A stretch of 64,000 nt of DNA from Drosophila persimilis (Eukaryota; Arthropoda; Insecta; Diptera; Drosophilidae). Made by a program: the position numbers and the translations under genes. The notes beneath the pieces were generated by a model, which searched no databases, had not been told where the DNA came from, and saw only the letters and a program-made list of their open reading frames with translations. Each line of letters starts with the position of its first letter. The first letter of the stretch is position 1. The DNA is taken from positions 1,984,001-2,048,000 of the forward strand of contig NW_020825321.1 in NCBI RefSeq assembly GCF_003286085.1. The letters are read 5' to 3'. Positions 55,201 to 64,000 of this stretch are shown here, one piece after another.

Positions 55201-57290
55201 AACGGTGGACTTGTCGTAGCAATACCTGGGTTCCATGTTCAATGTCTGAGACAGTGAGTCCGGGGCGCCGAATTCGGTTGCAAAACTTGTGAATGTATCC
55301 GAAAACGCGTTGCAAAGAAGCAAATGAATTCGCATACTTGGAATCAGCAATAATGTCCATGTAGGGCGATTTAACCAGAAGAGCCTTCCGACGAAGTTCA
55401 AGGGCTGGCTTATCAGGTAGCACAGTGGGTGGCCAGTCATCTGAGGAGCCGCAAAGAAATGGAGGACCATGAGCCCAAAGAGGTGACTCATTCAGCTCAG
55501 TCGGATGAGCCCCTCGAGAGAGAATGTCGGCTGGGTTTAAAGCTGTGGGAACATAGCGCTATTCCATTTTTTCTGTCATTTCCTGAATCGTTGATACTAT
55601 ATTTTCAACTAAAATAATAAATCTTGACGGCTCGTCCCGAATCCAAGAGAGCGCAACGGCAGAATCACACAAACAGTAACACCTTCCCTTGAATACATTC
55701 TTTCCAGCTATCTCAGATATGAGCCTAGCCAGCAACACCGCTCCACAAAGCTCCAACTTTGGTACTGTAAGTGTCTTCAAAGGAGCCACACGAGATTTGG
55801 CACAAAGTAAGTGACTGCTGGAATGTTGACTCTTGGACACCACATAAATGCATGCACCATAAGCCTCGATGCTGGCATCGCAAAATCCGTGAATTTCCAG
55901 AGTAGAGTCTGGAAGGAGTACAAGCCGAGGAAATTCAAGTCGACGAATCTGACCAAACCTGGTGCATATTTCCTGCCATTCGGTGTTCAGTGCGACTGGA
56001 AGGCTTTCATCCCAGGACAACTTCTCTTGGCACAAACGCTGGAGAAATATTTTGGATTTAGTAATTACGGGACCAGATAGTCCGAGAGGATCGTAGAATC
56101 GCGCTATGGATGACAAAACAGAGCGCCTGCAGGAATTCAAAGAAGATTGAAGTGCCGAGAACGAAAATAATAGTAGATCAGAAACCGGATCCCACGCAAG
56201 TCCTAAAGTATTAGTCACATGGCTGCCATCGTCGAACTTCAAAAATGTTTCCTTGTCCTCTTCCGGAACTCCATCCAGCACAGCAGGGACGTTCGAACAC
56301 CATTTCCTCAATCTGAACTGACCTCTAGACAAAATTCCAGTAGTTTGCTCCCGAATTCGGATAGCCTCCTCCTGAGAGCTGGCTCCAGATATCAAGTCAT
56401 CCACGTAGAAGTCACGGCGAAGGATTTCAGCTCCAACTGGAAACGCCATCTGCTCGTCCATTGCCAACTAATGCATCGCTCGCACAGATAAATAGGAGGC
56501 AGGCTTCGTCCCATAAGTAACGGTGTCCAATTGAAACACACGCAAGTCTTCTTCCCTGGAGTTTCTCCACAGAATACACTGCAAGTTGCTATCCTCGGTC
56601 GAGACTCTTACACAACGATACATCTTACAGATATCTCCCGTAACCGCAACGGCGTATGACCGAAATCGAGCAAGAATATGAAACAGTTTGGGTTGGATTA
56701 CGGGACCAGCCATTAAAACGTCGTTCAGCGAATATCCAGATGAGGTTGAAGCGGATCCATCAAAAACGACGCAAAGCTTGGTCGTAGAACTATCTTCCTT
56801 CATGACGCAATGGTGAGGCAAAAAATATCGGCAGTTGCTGATTGCCTGGGTAGGAACCTGAGACATATGGCCTAAATCAAGGTACTCCTTTATAAATGCT
56901 GCATACTGAGATTTAACATCAGGGCGACGATCTTACTTTCTCTCAAGGGTCAGGAATCTACGAAGCGCTTGATTGTAAGATTCTCCAAGGAGATCCAAAT
57001 TATATTTTGCTGGCAGCCGAACACAATAATCGCCTTTATGTAGTCGACGGAAATGCTGCACAAAGTGTGCTTCACAATCTAGCTCTTCTTTGGTAGACTT
57101 TATTATTGGTTCGATGCAATTTTCTACCTCCCAAAACCTCCGAAGAAGCACCTCAAGCCGATCCTCTGGACTCTTATCCTCAGCAGCTACGGCCCGAGCT
57201 CGAGAGACCATCAACGAGGAGCCTTTTAAACGCGAACAACCTCCAGACACGACCCATCCCAAGCGCGTTTTCTGAATTGAAGGCAATCCT
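55201..57290 (-). pseudogene. pol: BEL copy 2 reverse transcriptase and RNase H-like region
   Basis: One frame carries GLPSIQKTRLGWVVSGG, HHCVMKEDSSTTKLCVVFDG, SLNDVLMAGP, AVTGDICKMYRCVRV and RRDFYVDDLISGA (YVDD active site). A BEL-typical segment follows, SIARFYDPLGLSGPVI, and an RNase H-like IHGFCDASIEAYGACIYV and [16 protein letters not shown]. In-frame stops interrupt it at 56933-56935, 56468-56470 and 55559-55561. The last reads like a Trp codon turned TAG (EKM-E-stop-RYVP). All motifs are otherwise readable, so decay is recent. Confidence 0.85.
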
Positions 57291-57299
57291 AGCAGTAGC

Positions 57300-57847
57300 T
57301 TGACCTGACCAACACACAGGAGTTCGAAAAACAGACTTGCGCCAATTAGCAGATCGACGCGCTGCGGCTTATAAAACTCCGGATCAGCTAGTGGTATGTT
57401 AGATGGAATGTTCCAGTTTTGAGTGTCAATTCCAAAGCTTGGCTGTCGATCGGTTATGCTAGAGGCTACAATGGCAGTGATGAGAGTTTAGTAATCCGAT
57501 GAGCGAGAGTGCAGGCTAACGTTGACCGAAAATCCATCCGTGACGAAGCTAGAGTCGCTTATTCCTGAGACTGCAGTCGATGATTTCATTTTTCGAAGCT
57601 GAAGCTGATTCGCGAAACGAGAAGTTATTAGATGCAACTGGGAGCCGGAATCCAGCTCGGCAGGGAACTAAAACTCCGGAACGATTTTTGACTAAGACCG
57701 TGGCCGTGGCAAGTAGAACAACACCATTCCTGAGATCTTGGGCAATAAGGGCAGACGAGGTAGCCGCTGAAGTAGAGGGCTCAGTGGTATGCTCAGACGG
57801 CGTAGACTCAGACAGCGCAGACTGAGATGGAGTTTACGGCGCTGATT
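57300..57847 (-). pseudogene. pol: BEL copy 2 protease region
   Basis: Minus-strand reading gives ELDSGSQLHLITSRFANQL, with the D-S-G motif of the BEL/Pao aspartic protease, then GISDSSFVTDGFSVNVSL and IPSNIPLADPEFYKPQRVDL. A TAA at 57488-57490 and a frame difference upstream break it. The 5' edge is cut by the LINE fragment at 57848. Confidence 0.75.
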
Positions 57848-58262
57848 TCTTGGACGTTGACATGCAATGACTGCATCTTTCAAGGGGCGATGCAGTTACT
57901 GCACCGTCAAGTGGCCCGTGTGACACCAGCAGAAGGCTGTTACGCGCGGATCCCAGGCAAAACGCAGCCCTCCTCCCGCCCAACCGACCGAGGGGCGCTG
58001 CCGCATGACGCGCGGTGCGTAGCCGAACCAAACGCGAACATGCAAGAAAGATAGATATTAGACTAAAATTCGAGGAAAATTAGCACTAAACTCACTAAGA
58101 AACTAAGCATGCAATCAAAATACAAATACCACTACAGTTACTAATTAATCGAAAGGTGTGTAAGGATTAATAATTTAATAAGAGGAAGAGAATTAGTATT
58201 GGATATAATATGGTAGAGGGAATTATAATCCGAGCATAAGACCCTAAACGGTTCATGCAAGG
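57848..58262 (-). mobile_element. CR1-type LINE 3' fragment inserted between BEL gag and protease
   Basis: Reverse complement of about 1180-1590, 5'-truncated: it starts within the last ORF2 codons and runs to the same 3' end (..TGCATGTCAACGTCCA). A 5'-truncated copy with an intact 3' end is what target-primed reverse transcription gives. No clear target-site duplication is seen. Confidence 0.7.
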
Positions 58263-58267
58263 AAGGT

Positions 58268-59627
58268 TCATTTCCCTTGGACTGCGGTATCTTCAGGGCT
58301 ACCAAAATGAAGGAGGGTATGGTGTCTACCCCCGCAGGTACGACAGTTGCTCGAGGTGCACTGAAGTAATCGATGCCCTGTTCTGAGACAATTTATACAT
58401 AACGAAAGCCGCTTGGCTTCTTTATGGCGATTTGTGGGGGACAGCGCTTTAAACTTCTGACAGTGCTGGAACTCGTGAGCACCATCGTTGCACAGCGCGC
58501 AGCGTGCTACGGTTTGGTTCGTTGTAACCAATGTGGACTTAGAATTATTATGCTTTCTACTTCTGCCCACCTGATTGCTCAACGCATAGCTTGCCATAGA
58601 AAAGTCCATCGTCTCCCATGATCTGCATCGCTGCTCCAAGAACGAGGCCATAGATTGCGGCGAATGCGGGGTCGTTGAATCGTTCCTCCCACTTCTCTTG
58701 GCTCGCTGGATCCAGTTTTCGGAGAAGCTCCTGCACGATGATGCATCCTGCGATCTGCTCAGTGGTGCACAAACCCTGGAGTGCGCGCATATGTGAATTG
58801 AACTTGTCTGAAAGCTCCCGAAGCATGACCACTGACCCAGGTTCCACAGCCTGAAGCGCCAAGATCTCATTGATGTGTGCCCGAAAAACCAATCGCCGAT
58901 TATTGAATCTGTTTTCCAACAAATCTAATGCCACAGGATAATTGCCATCTGAGATTTCCAGCGACCGAACAGTCTCCAATGCCGAATCCCGCAGACATGA
59001 ACGCAAATGCTGGAGCTTTTCTATGTTTGTTAAGTCCGGATGGCTGTCGATGATGGTGGCAAACATTGAATAAAAGTCCGTCCAGTTCGCATACCCGCCG
59101 CTAAACGTCGGCAATTGTATAGGAGGCAGGGATGGTACTTTTCTACGGTGAGGTAGAAATTGCGAGCCGGCAAAATCAACCGTAGTGTTTCCTCCAGCCA
59201 AGGTAGAATGAAACGGCATGCGGCCGCTACTCTTAGCCATTTCCCTCATAATCGCCGCCTTCAGCGAGCTTGCAAGTGACTCAAAAATGTCACACAAACC
59301 ACTGTGAATTTCGCTTCGATCCAATTCCTCAAGCTCGCCGTGAAACATCTCAAATTTGCCGATCAACTTCTCGACTTGCTCTTGCTTTACCACGAGCATG
59401 TAGTAGTCACAGTCCAACGACTCATTCTGCCAAGCGGTAGCTAACCTTTTCATTTTCTCGCATAATTCCGTTGATTTAAGCTTCAAAAAAGACACCCTGT
59501 TTTGCTCACTGGTCATTGGAATTTCGTTAGCAGCATTAATTTTCATGCTAGCGGCAGCGTTAGCAGAAAGACCAACGTCTCTAGCGGGAAGATGATCGCA
59601 AAGAGTAACACGAGCAGTAGACGACAA
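58268..59627 (-). pseudogene. gag: BEL copy 2 gag
   Basis: It starts MSSTARVTLCDHLPARDVG at 59627. It has a helical N-terminal part, then the DUF1759-type core PSLPPIQLPTFSGGYANW..FYSMFATIIDSHPDLTNIEKL, with frame open to 58557. A frameshift near 58650 moves the reading to a frame carrying FLEQRCRSWETMDFSM and three Cys/His knuckles: CALCNDGAHEFQHC, CINCLRTGHRLLQC and CRTCGGRHHTLLH. It ends at the LINE fragment. Gag would form the particle and bind RNA; this copy is broken once. Confidence 0.85.
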
Positions 59628-59913
59628 AAACCGAGCCCAGCAAGCGAGCAGCTATGTACGAACTTTTTATACAAAGGCGACCGGTGTAAGAAACGTTTCT
59701 TGCGGGAAGATGACCGAAAAGAGAAGCGCAAGCCAACATCTATGTACGTGCACTACCGAATATGCAGGGGAGGCCGGTGTATATATGTGTGAATAGCTTA
59801 TGTGGTAGATGACACTGGTTGAGATGGCAATTAGTCTAGATCTTTGAATGCTATATTAGTTTGTGATTGCACTGATGGATTATTTATTGCACAATCACGT
59901 CGGGGTCACCAAA
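59628..59913 (-). other. BEL copy 2 leader with primer-binding site
   Basis: Untranslated leader related to 1-261. The primer-binding site (minus strand TTTGGTGACCCCGACGTG) occupies about 59897-59913, next to the LTR end. No gene is seen. Confidence 0.65.
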
Positions 59914-60261
59914 TGTTAATCTATTAAGCGTTTTTAACAACTGTTGCAATTTGAAGTTAATGAAAGTCGAGAGGCTGTTTATAATTCACAATTTATTTGT
60001 ATATGTAAGCCAACTTATCGCGTATGTACATATGGGAATGATTGGGGCGAACGATTGATGCGAGGATGTTAGTCTAATAGCTGCGACGATTAGCTCAAGA
60101 CTGCCCATGCAAGGCCTGACGGGCCAAATTGCCGGGCCCTATGCAGCAAGCTTAGACGCGAGCGAGAGCGTATGATAGCCCGAGAGCGTTACAGCTGCTC
60201 GGGGACGCTGTTAAGTCGAGCACGAGAGATTGCGACATAAGGAGACGAAAGAATTCCGCTG
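59914..60261 (-). repeat. BEL copy 2 5' LTR, truncated
   Basis: It starts TGTTAATCTATTAAGCG and matches the split LTR (48341-48444 plus 53557-53794). It is broken at 60261 after GAATTCCGCTG, where LINE family 1 sequence begins. The last about 130 bp of the LTR are absent from the window. Confidence 0.85.
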
Positions 60262-60279
60262 AAAGAATCAAATATGAAA

Positions 60280-61593
60280 ACAGAAAAACCGCAAAGGAGC
60301 TCGGTACTCCTCTAAAAGTACCAGTAAGCCGGGGAAGGGGAAGGAGACTGAGTCGGTCCACCGTCTGCAGGTAGCAGCCGCAGTGAGGGGGGGCCCGAAA
60401 AGCCAATCGGGTCCTTCCAAGTCGGGTAGCTCCAAGGGCGAATCGGATACCGGGGTGGCTGCCAAGCAGAGCGTAATCGCGGCTGGTAAGCGCACCGGGA
60501 CAGAGGAACCCATGGTGGCCCCGGCGAGCAGCGTCTCTACACAACGGGAGAAAAGCCGTAGTGCCAGGACAGGAGACGAGCGGCTTTCATCCTATCCAAC
60601 GAGGACCCGAACTTCAGGGCGTCGGCAGAAGGAAAGGAGCAGAGGCTGTGGGCCTCCTCAATCCTGCCACTATTGCAGCCAGCCAAAGCCGGAAAGGGCG
60701 CAGCCAAGGCCCCCAACAAGCGGCAACGCTCAGCGGAGGACCCCGCTAATCAGCCAGTCCAAGCCCAGCAAGCCAAGCGGGTGAAGACCCACCTCACGAA
60801 CCGGTCGTTCGCTGAGGTGGCGAGGGGCAAGACCCTAATCGGTGTCCTGGACAGGAGCGCCGAGGACGGCCATGTCCCTCGCGATAAGTGGCACCTGGTG
60901 GAGAACGAGCTCCAGAACCAGTTCCTACAGGAGCTGGAGGAGAACGGCGGACCACCGCCAAAGTGTGAGGACGCGGGGTGGCATCAAGGCAAGGTGAACG
61001 CCATCGCCTGTCAAGACGCTCGCTTTGCGGCCCTCTACATGAAGGCGGTGGCTGCTCTGAAAGAGTTCTATCCAGGGGCGAAACTGGAGGCCGTGAGATG
61101 GGAGGATGTTCCCAGCCGTCCGAGAGCCAGAGCATGGGTCTCGGCTAGACCTGCAGAACCTGAGAAAATCTTCAGGCTACTGCAGGTCTGCAACCCCCAC
61201 CTTCCCACAGCCGATTGGAAGGTGGCCAAGGTAGAGGTTATCCAGGGGCAGAGGCGCCAGATTATCCTCGTCCTAAATGAGGAGTCGCTAAAGCACCTCG
61301 CCAAGACGGACGGTGTGGTCGACTACGGGTACAAAAAGGTCACCATATCCACCTTTAAGTCGGATCACAAGGGCAGGCAAGCAGACAACCTGGCGTCGGA
61401 TGCGGCGTCCATGATGTCGGACGACATCCTGGACGACTACGCGTTCGACGAGAGCGACCTAGCAAGAGGTCTCAGCCACATCGTTGTCGGGGAGGAGCCG
61501 GATTCCCCCGACAGCGATCTAGAAGCAACAATGGTGGAGGTGAGACTCAGGAATGTCACTGACGATCCTGCAGATAAACCTCCACCATTGTAA
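60280..61593 (+). pseudogene. LINE family 1 ORF1, copy b
   Basis: Same protein as 16071-17516, but the start is missing. A deletion after the LKVP codons and frame changes around 60540-60670 break the N-terminal third. The core domain (RSFAEVARGKTLIGVLDR..YGYKKVTISTFKSD) is open from 60673 to the stop, with a short deletion of the acidic linker after RQAD. Confidence 0.8.
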
Positions 61594-63468
61594 GGCATCA
61601 TGCGCTGCTCTACTGCTCCACCTGGCCAAGGGTGGAGCCGACATAGTCCTCGAGTCCAGAGTCTCCGGTCTGAGGTCTTCTGACTACAAGCTATACGTAG
61701 CTGAAACCGCAGGTAAAATTCGTACCTGCATCCTTGCAAAAAGAGAGTTGCACTTATTTTTGCTCCCAAATTTCAGCAATGAAGACCACACCGCAGTGAG
61801 CCTCGAAGGCCGCGGGTGCTCACTGAGGATCTGCTCCGCATACATGGGGCATGATCAACCCCCCCCCACGCGCCTCTTCGGGCTCTAATCGCAGAATGTT
61901 CGGCCAAAGACATCGGCCTAATTGTGGGGTGCGACGCCAATGCACATCACTGTCAGTGGGGAAGCACTGGCACAAACGAAAGGCGTGAGTACCTTTTCAG
62001 TTACTTACTGACCACTCAGATGGTCTTATTAAGCCGGGGTAGTGATCCCACCTTTATTATTAAAAACCGCAAGGAGGTCCTGGACCTCACGCTTGCCTCT
62101 CATGAGATACAGAGTAACATTGTATCCTGGAGGGTCCTGGAAGATCACTCCTTCTCGGACCACAGGTACGTGGAAACTGTTTTCTCCTCCTCAGTACCGA
62201 AGCCAGTTCGTTTCTGGAACATCAGGCGGACAAACTGGACTCGGTACTCTGAATACCTCTGTCGTGTTCTCCCTGAGCCCCCATCTGAGGAGGAGTTCTC
62301 CACGGAATGCCACGACCCGTCTTGTTAAGATCTTTACCGACGCCTGCAATAAGGCGCTCGACAAAGCATGCCCCTCTTTCAAGAACAGAGGACAGAGGAA
62401 ACCTGAATGGTGGAATCCGAAACTGGGTGAACTCCGGAAAGCCTGCCGGAGACTTCAATAAAGCTAAGGCTGAGAACGTTTAGCAAAACTGTCACCCTAC
62501 AACAAAGAACATAGAAAAGCCAAACGCGCCTGGCGTATGTTCTGCAGCGAAATCGAGAGTTACTCAGAAGCCTCGCACTTGCGCAGACACCACCCCCCTG
62601 GGCTACTTGAAGAACACCGACCAGTCGTGGACTACGACCAGCGATGAGTCGCTAAATCTTCTCCTAAATACTCACTTCCCTGTCTGCGATGAAAACAGAC
62701 CCAGCTACATCGCGCCTCCGTCTGTCGTCTCAAATGCCATCCTGAGCCTGCTAAGCCAGGAGAACATTTCCTGGGCGATTAGAAGCTTTACACCTTACAA
62801 GTCCGCGGGGCCAGACGGCATTTTCCCTGCCCAACTGATTCACGCGGGACATAGAGCCATTAACTGGCTCAAAATAATTTATGAGGGAATTTTCTCCCAC
62901 GGGTGCATTCCTGACACCTGGCTTCAGACCAAAGTCGTATTCATACCCAAGGCAGGCAAGCCCTCGCACACTGCCCCAAAAGATTTCAGACCCATTAGTC
63001 TGTCGTCTTTTCTTCTAAAGGCGATGGAACGGCTCCTAGGGCTGCATCTCACGGCGTGTATTCCGTCCAGTCTGATCTCAGACTCCCAGCATGCCTATCG
63101 GAAGGGTAGATCCACCGAAACGGCCCTACACTCGATCACATCGATCATCGAAGCGTCCCTTAACTTTAAGGAGTACACCCTCGTAGCCTTCCTCGACATA
63201 GAAGGCCCTTTTAACAACATTCTTCCGACCGCCATCACGGGCGCACTGATGGATCTGGGGGTTAACTCCAGGACTGTGAGCCTGATCGATCAGATGCTGC
63301 AATGCACAGATGCACAACATGCACCAGATTTGTCTGCAGAGGCACACCGCAGGGAGGAGTCCTCTCGCCCCTCTTATGGAACGTGGCAGTGAACACACTG
63401 CTGAGGGAGATAGAGGGGGGTGGCTTCCCTGTGGTGGCGTATGCGGACGATGTTGCTATAGCACTCTC
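61553..63468 (+). pseudogene. LINE family 1 ORF2, copy b, truncated
   Basis: ATG 61553 overlaps ORF1 as in copy a. A deletion near 61650 removes the endonuclease IQEPW motif, and the frame breaks at 61888, 62328 and 62461. RT motifs follow: KSAGPDGIFPAQL, FRPISLSSFLL, HAYRKGRSTETAL and FLDIEGPFNN (intact here, broken in copy a). The segment after MLQC is rearranged (near 63303), and the gene ends after VVAYADDVAIALS. Confidence 0.85.
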
Positions 63469-63686
63469 CGACTCGACTTCCTTTCGCGGAGTTGAGCTAG
63501 TCGAAATCTCTAGATGAAACGAACCGACGCGTACTTTGTACCGCCGCATCATAGAAAACCCCCGCTATTAATATACACGTTGTAACATAACCGCCAATCT
63601 TAAATACTTAATACATATATTAATTAAATAAATAAGCTCAATATATTAAAAGATTATACAGTCCACTAATTCATAACCATAGCAAA

Positions 63687-63706
63687 TTTTGGTCCTTCGA
63701 GCCGGA
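63687..63706 (+). promoter_or_regulatory. BEL copy 3 putative primer-binding site
   Basis: TTTTGGTCCTTCGAGCCGGA just upstream of gag resembles the conserved leader of Drosophila BEL elements, from memory. The tRNA match was not tested. Confidence 0.55.
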
Positions 63707-63765
63707 TCACCGCGTTTGAGTTTATTTATATACATATTGAGTAATATCGTTAGCCGCTGTTTGCC

Positions 63766-64000
63766 ATGAAGGCCCTAGTGCATCGTCTAATTCAGCAACG
63801 TGGTGCCTGCAAATCCCAACTAACTCGCGTGGCTGCGGAGGCTCAAGAGTTTGTATAGTCATGTACTTCTGTGCAAACATTAGAGCACAAGCTGGACCGA
63901 CTGGTTGCAACTTTCAGCCGCTTTATGGAGCTCTCTGAAGAGCTGGTCCAATATAATGATGAAGATGAATACGTGGATCCGGATTTGGATATCCCCGAAT
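63766..64000 (+). pseudogene. gag: BEL copy 3 gag N-terminus, partial, with an early stop
   Basis: ATG 63766 opens MKALVHRLIQQRGACKSQLT and continues RVAAEAQEFV to a TAG at 63856-63858. The same frame then continues CTSVQTLEHKLDRLVATFSR and MELSEELVQYNDEDEY to the window end. The coiled-coil-like, charged N-terminus fits BEL/Pao Gag. A single nonsense codon disables it; the rest lies outside the window. Confidence 0.7.

Larger units (their letters stand above)
53546..60261 (-). mobile_element. BEL/Pao retrotransposon copy 2, nearly complete, minus strand
   Basis: From right to left: 5' LTR (59914-60261, truncated by LINE 1b), primer-binding site and leader, gag, a LINE fragment, pol (protease, RT, RNase H-like, integrase), polypurine tract, 3' LTR (53546-53926, whose remainder lies at 48341-48444). 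The pol order PR-RT-RH-IN and DUF1759-type Gag are those of BEL/Pao elements. Coding regions carry several stops and frameshifts. Confidence 0.85.
60262..63468 (+). mobile_element. LOA-type LINE family 1, copy b, truncated at both ends
   Basis: It begins within the first codons of ORF1 (AAACCGCAAAGGAGCTCGG matches 16108) and ends inside RT shortly after YADDVAIALS. It lies directly against the broken BEL LTR on the left and BEL-like sequence on the right. From 61910 to about 63290 it is nearly identical to copy a, including the same frameshifts. Confidence 0.8.
63469..64000 (+). mobile_element. BEL/Pao element copy 3, 5' end, running off the window
   Basis: AT-rich, LTR-like sequence (63469-63686) is followed by a primer-binding-site-like TTTTGGTCCTTCGAGCCGGA (63687-63706), then leader and a BEL Gag start. 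It is different from copies 1 and 2 in both leader and Gag. The LTR start is not defined. Confidence 0.65.

Overview
This window is a block of nested and tandemly amplified retrotransposons with no recognisable cellular gene. It has no rRNA, tRNA or CRISPR array that I can see. The element families are DINE-1/INE-1-like helentron derivatives, LOA-clade LINEs, CR1/Jockey-type LINEs, BEL/Pao elements and a gypsy-type element with about 2-kb LTRs. Together they point to a Drosophila genome, most likely pericentromeric, dot-chromosome or Y-type heterochromatin. The species group is not decidable from the sequence.

Layout. 1-719: 5' end of a BEL/Pao element on the minus strand, cut by the window edge. 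720-1590: 3' end of a CR1-like LINE. 1591-2235: low-complexity repeats. 2236-26297: two gypsy-type copies (A and B) in tandem, sharing a middle LTR. Copy A is interrupted by a DINE (4267-5370) and by a CR1 LINE fragment (7397-10630) that itself carries a DINE (7777-8921). Copy B is interrupted by a LOA-type LINE (family 1, 15588-21297), part of which has been replaced by a piece of a BEL element. 26298-26681: unassigned.

26682-53545: array of a composite block [DINE - CR1 fragment - DINE fragment - errantivirus env remnant - AT-rich spacer - CR1 RT fragment - first about 100 bp of a BEL LTR - LOA LINE family 2]. Units 1 and 2 (about 6.02 kb each) end inside the LINE ORF2. Unit 3 continues through a nearly complete LINE. 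Unit 4 starts mid-block and carries the second nearly complete LINE. After the last LINE the BEL LTR resumes at 53546. The array is therefore the amplified product of a LINE insertion into the LTR of the minus-strand BEL copy at 53546-60261.

60262-63468: truncated second copy of LINE family 1, inside or against the other LTR of that BEL. 63469-64000: start of a third BEL/Pao element on the plus strand, running off the right edge.

Almost every coding region is broken by stops, frameshifts, deletions or insertions. The exceptions are open ORF1 frames of the LOA LINEs (16071-17516, 36931-37974, 42945-43988). Paralogous copies share the same inactivating lesions, so much of the block grew by DNA-level duplication of dead elements rather than by fresh retrotransposition. 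The most notable observations are the amplification array with recoverable breakpoints, a RING-H2-type finger at the N-terminus of the gypsy-type Gag, a LINE whose RNase H is replaced by BEL gag sequence, and a 41-nt ORF1/ORF2 overlap conserved in both LOA families.
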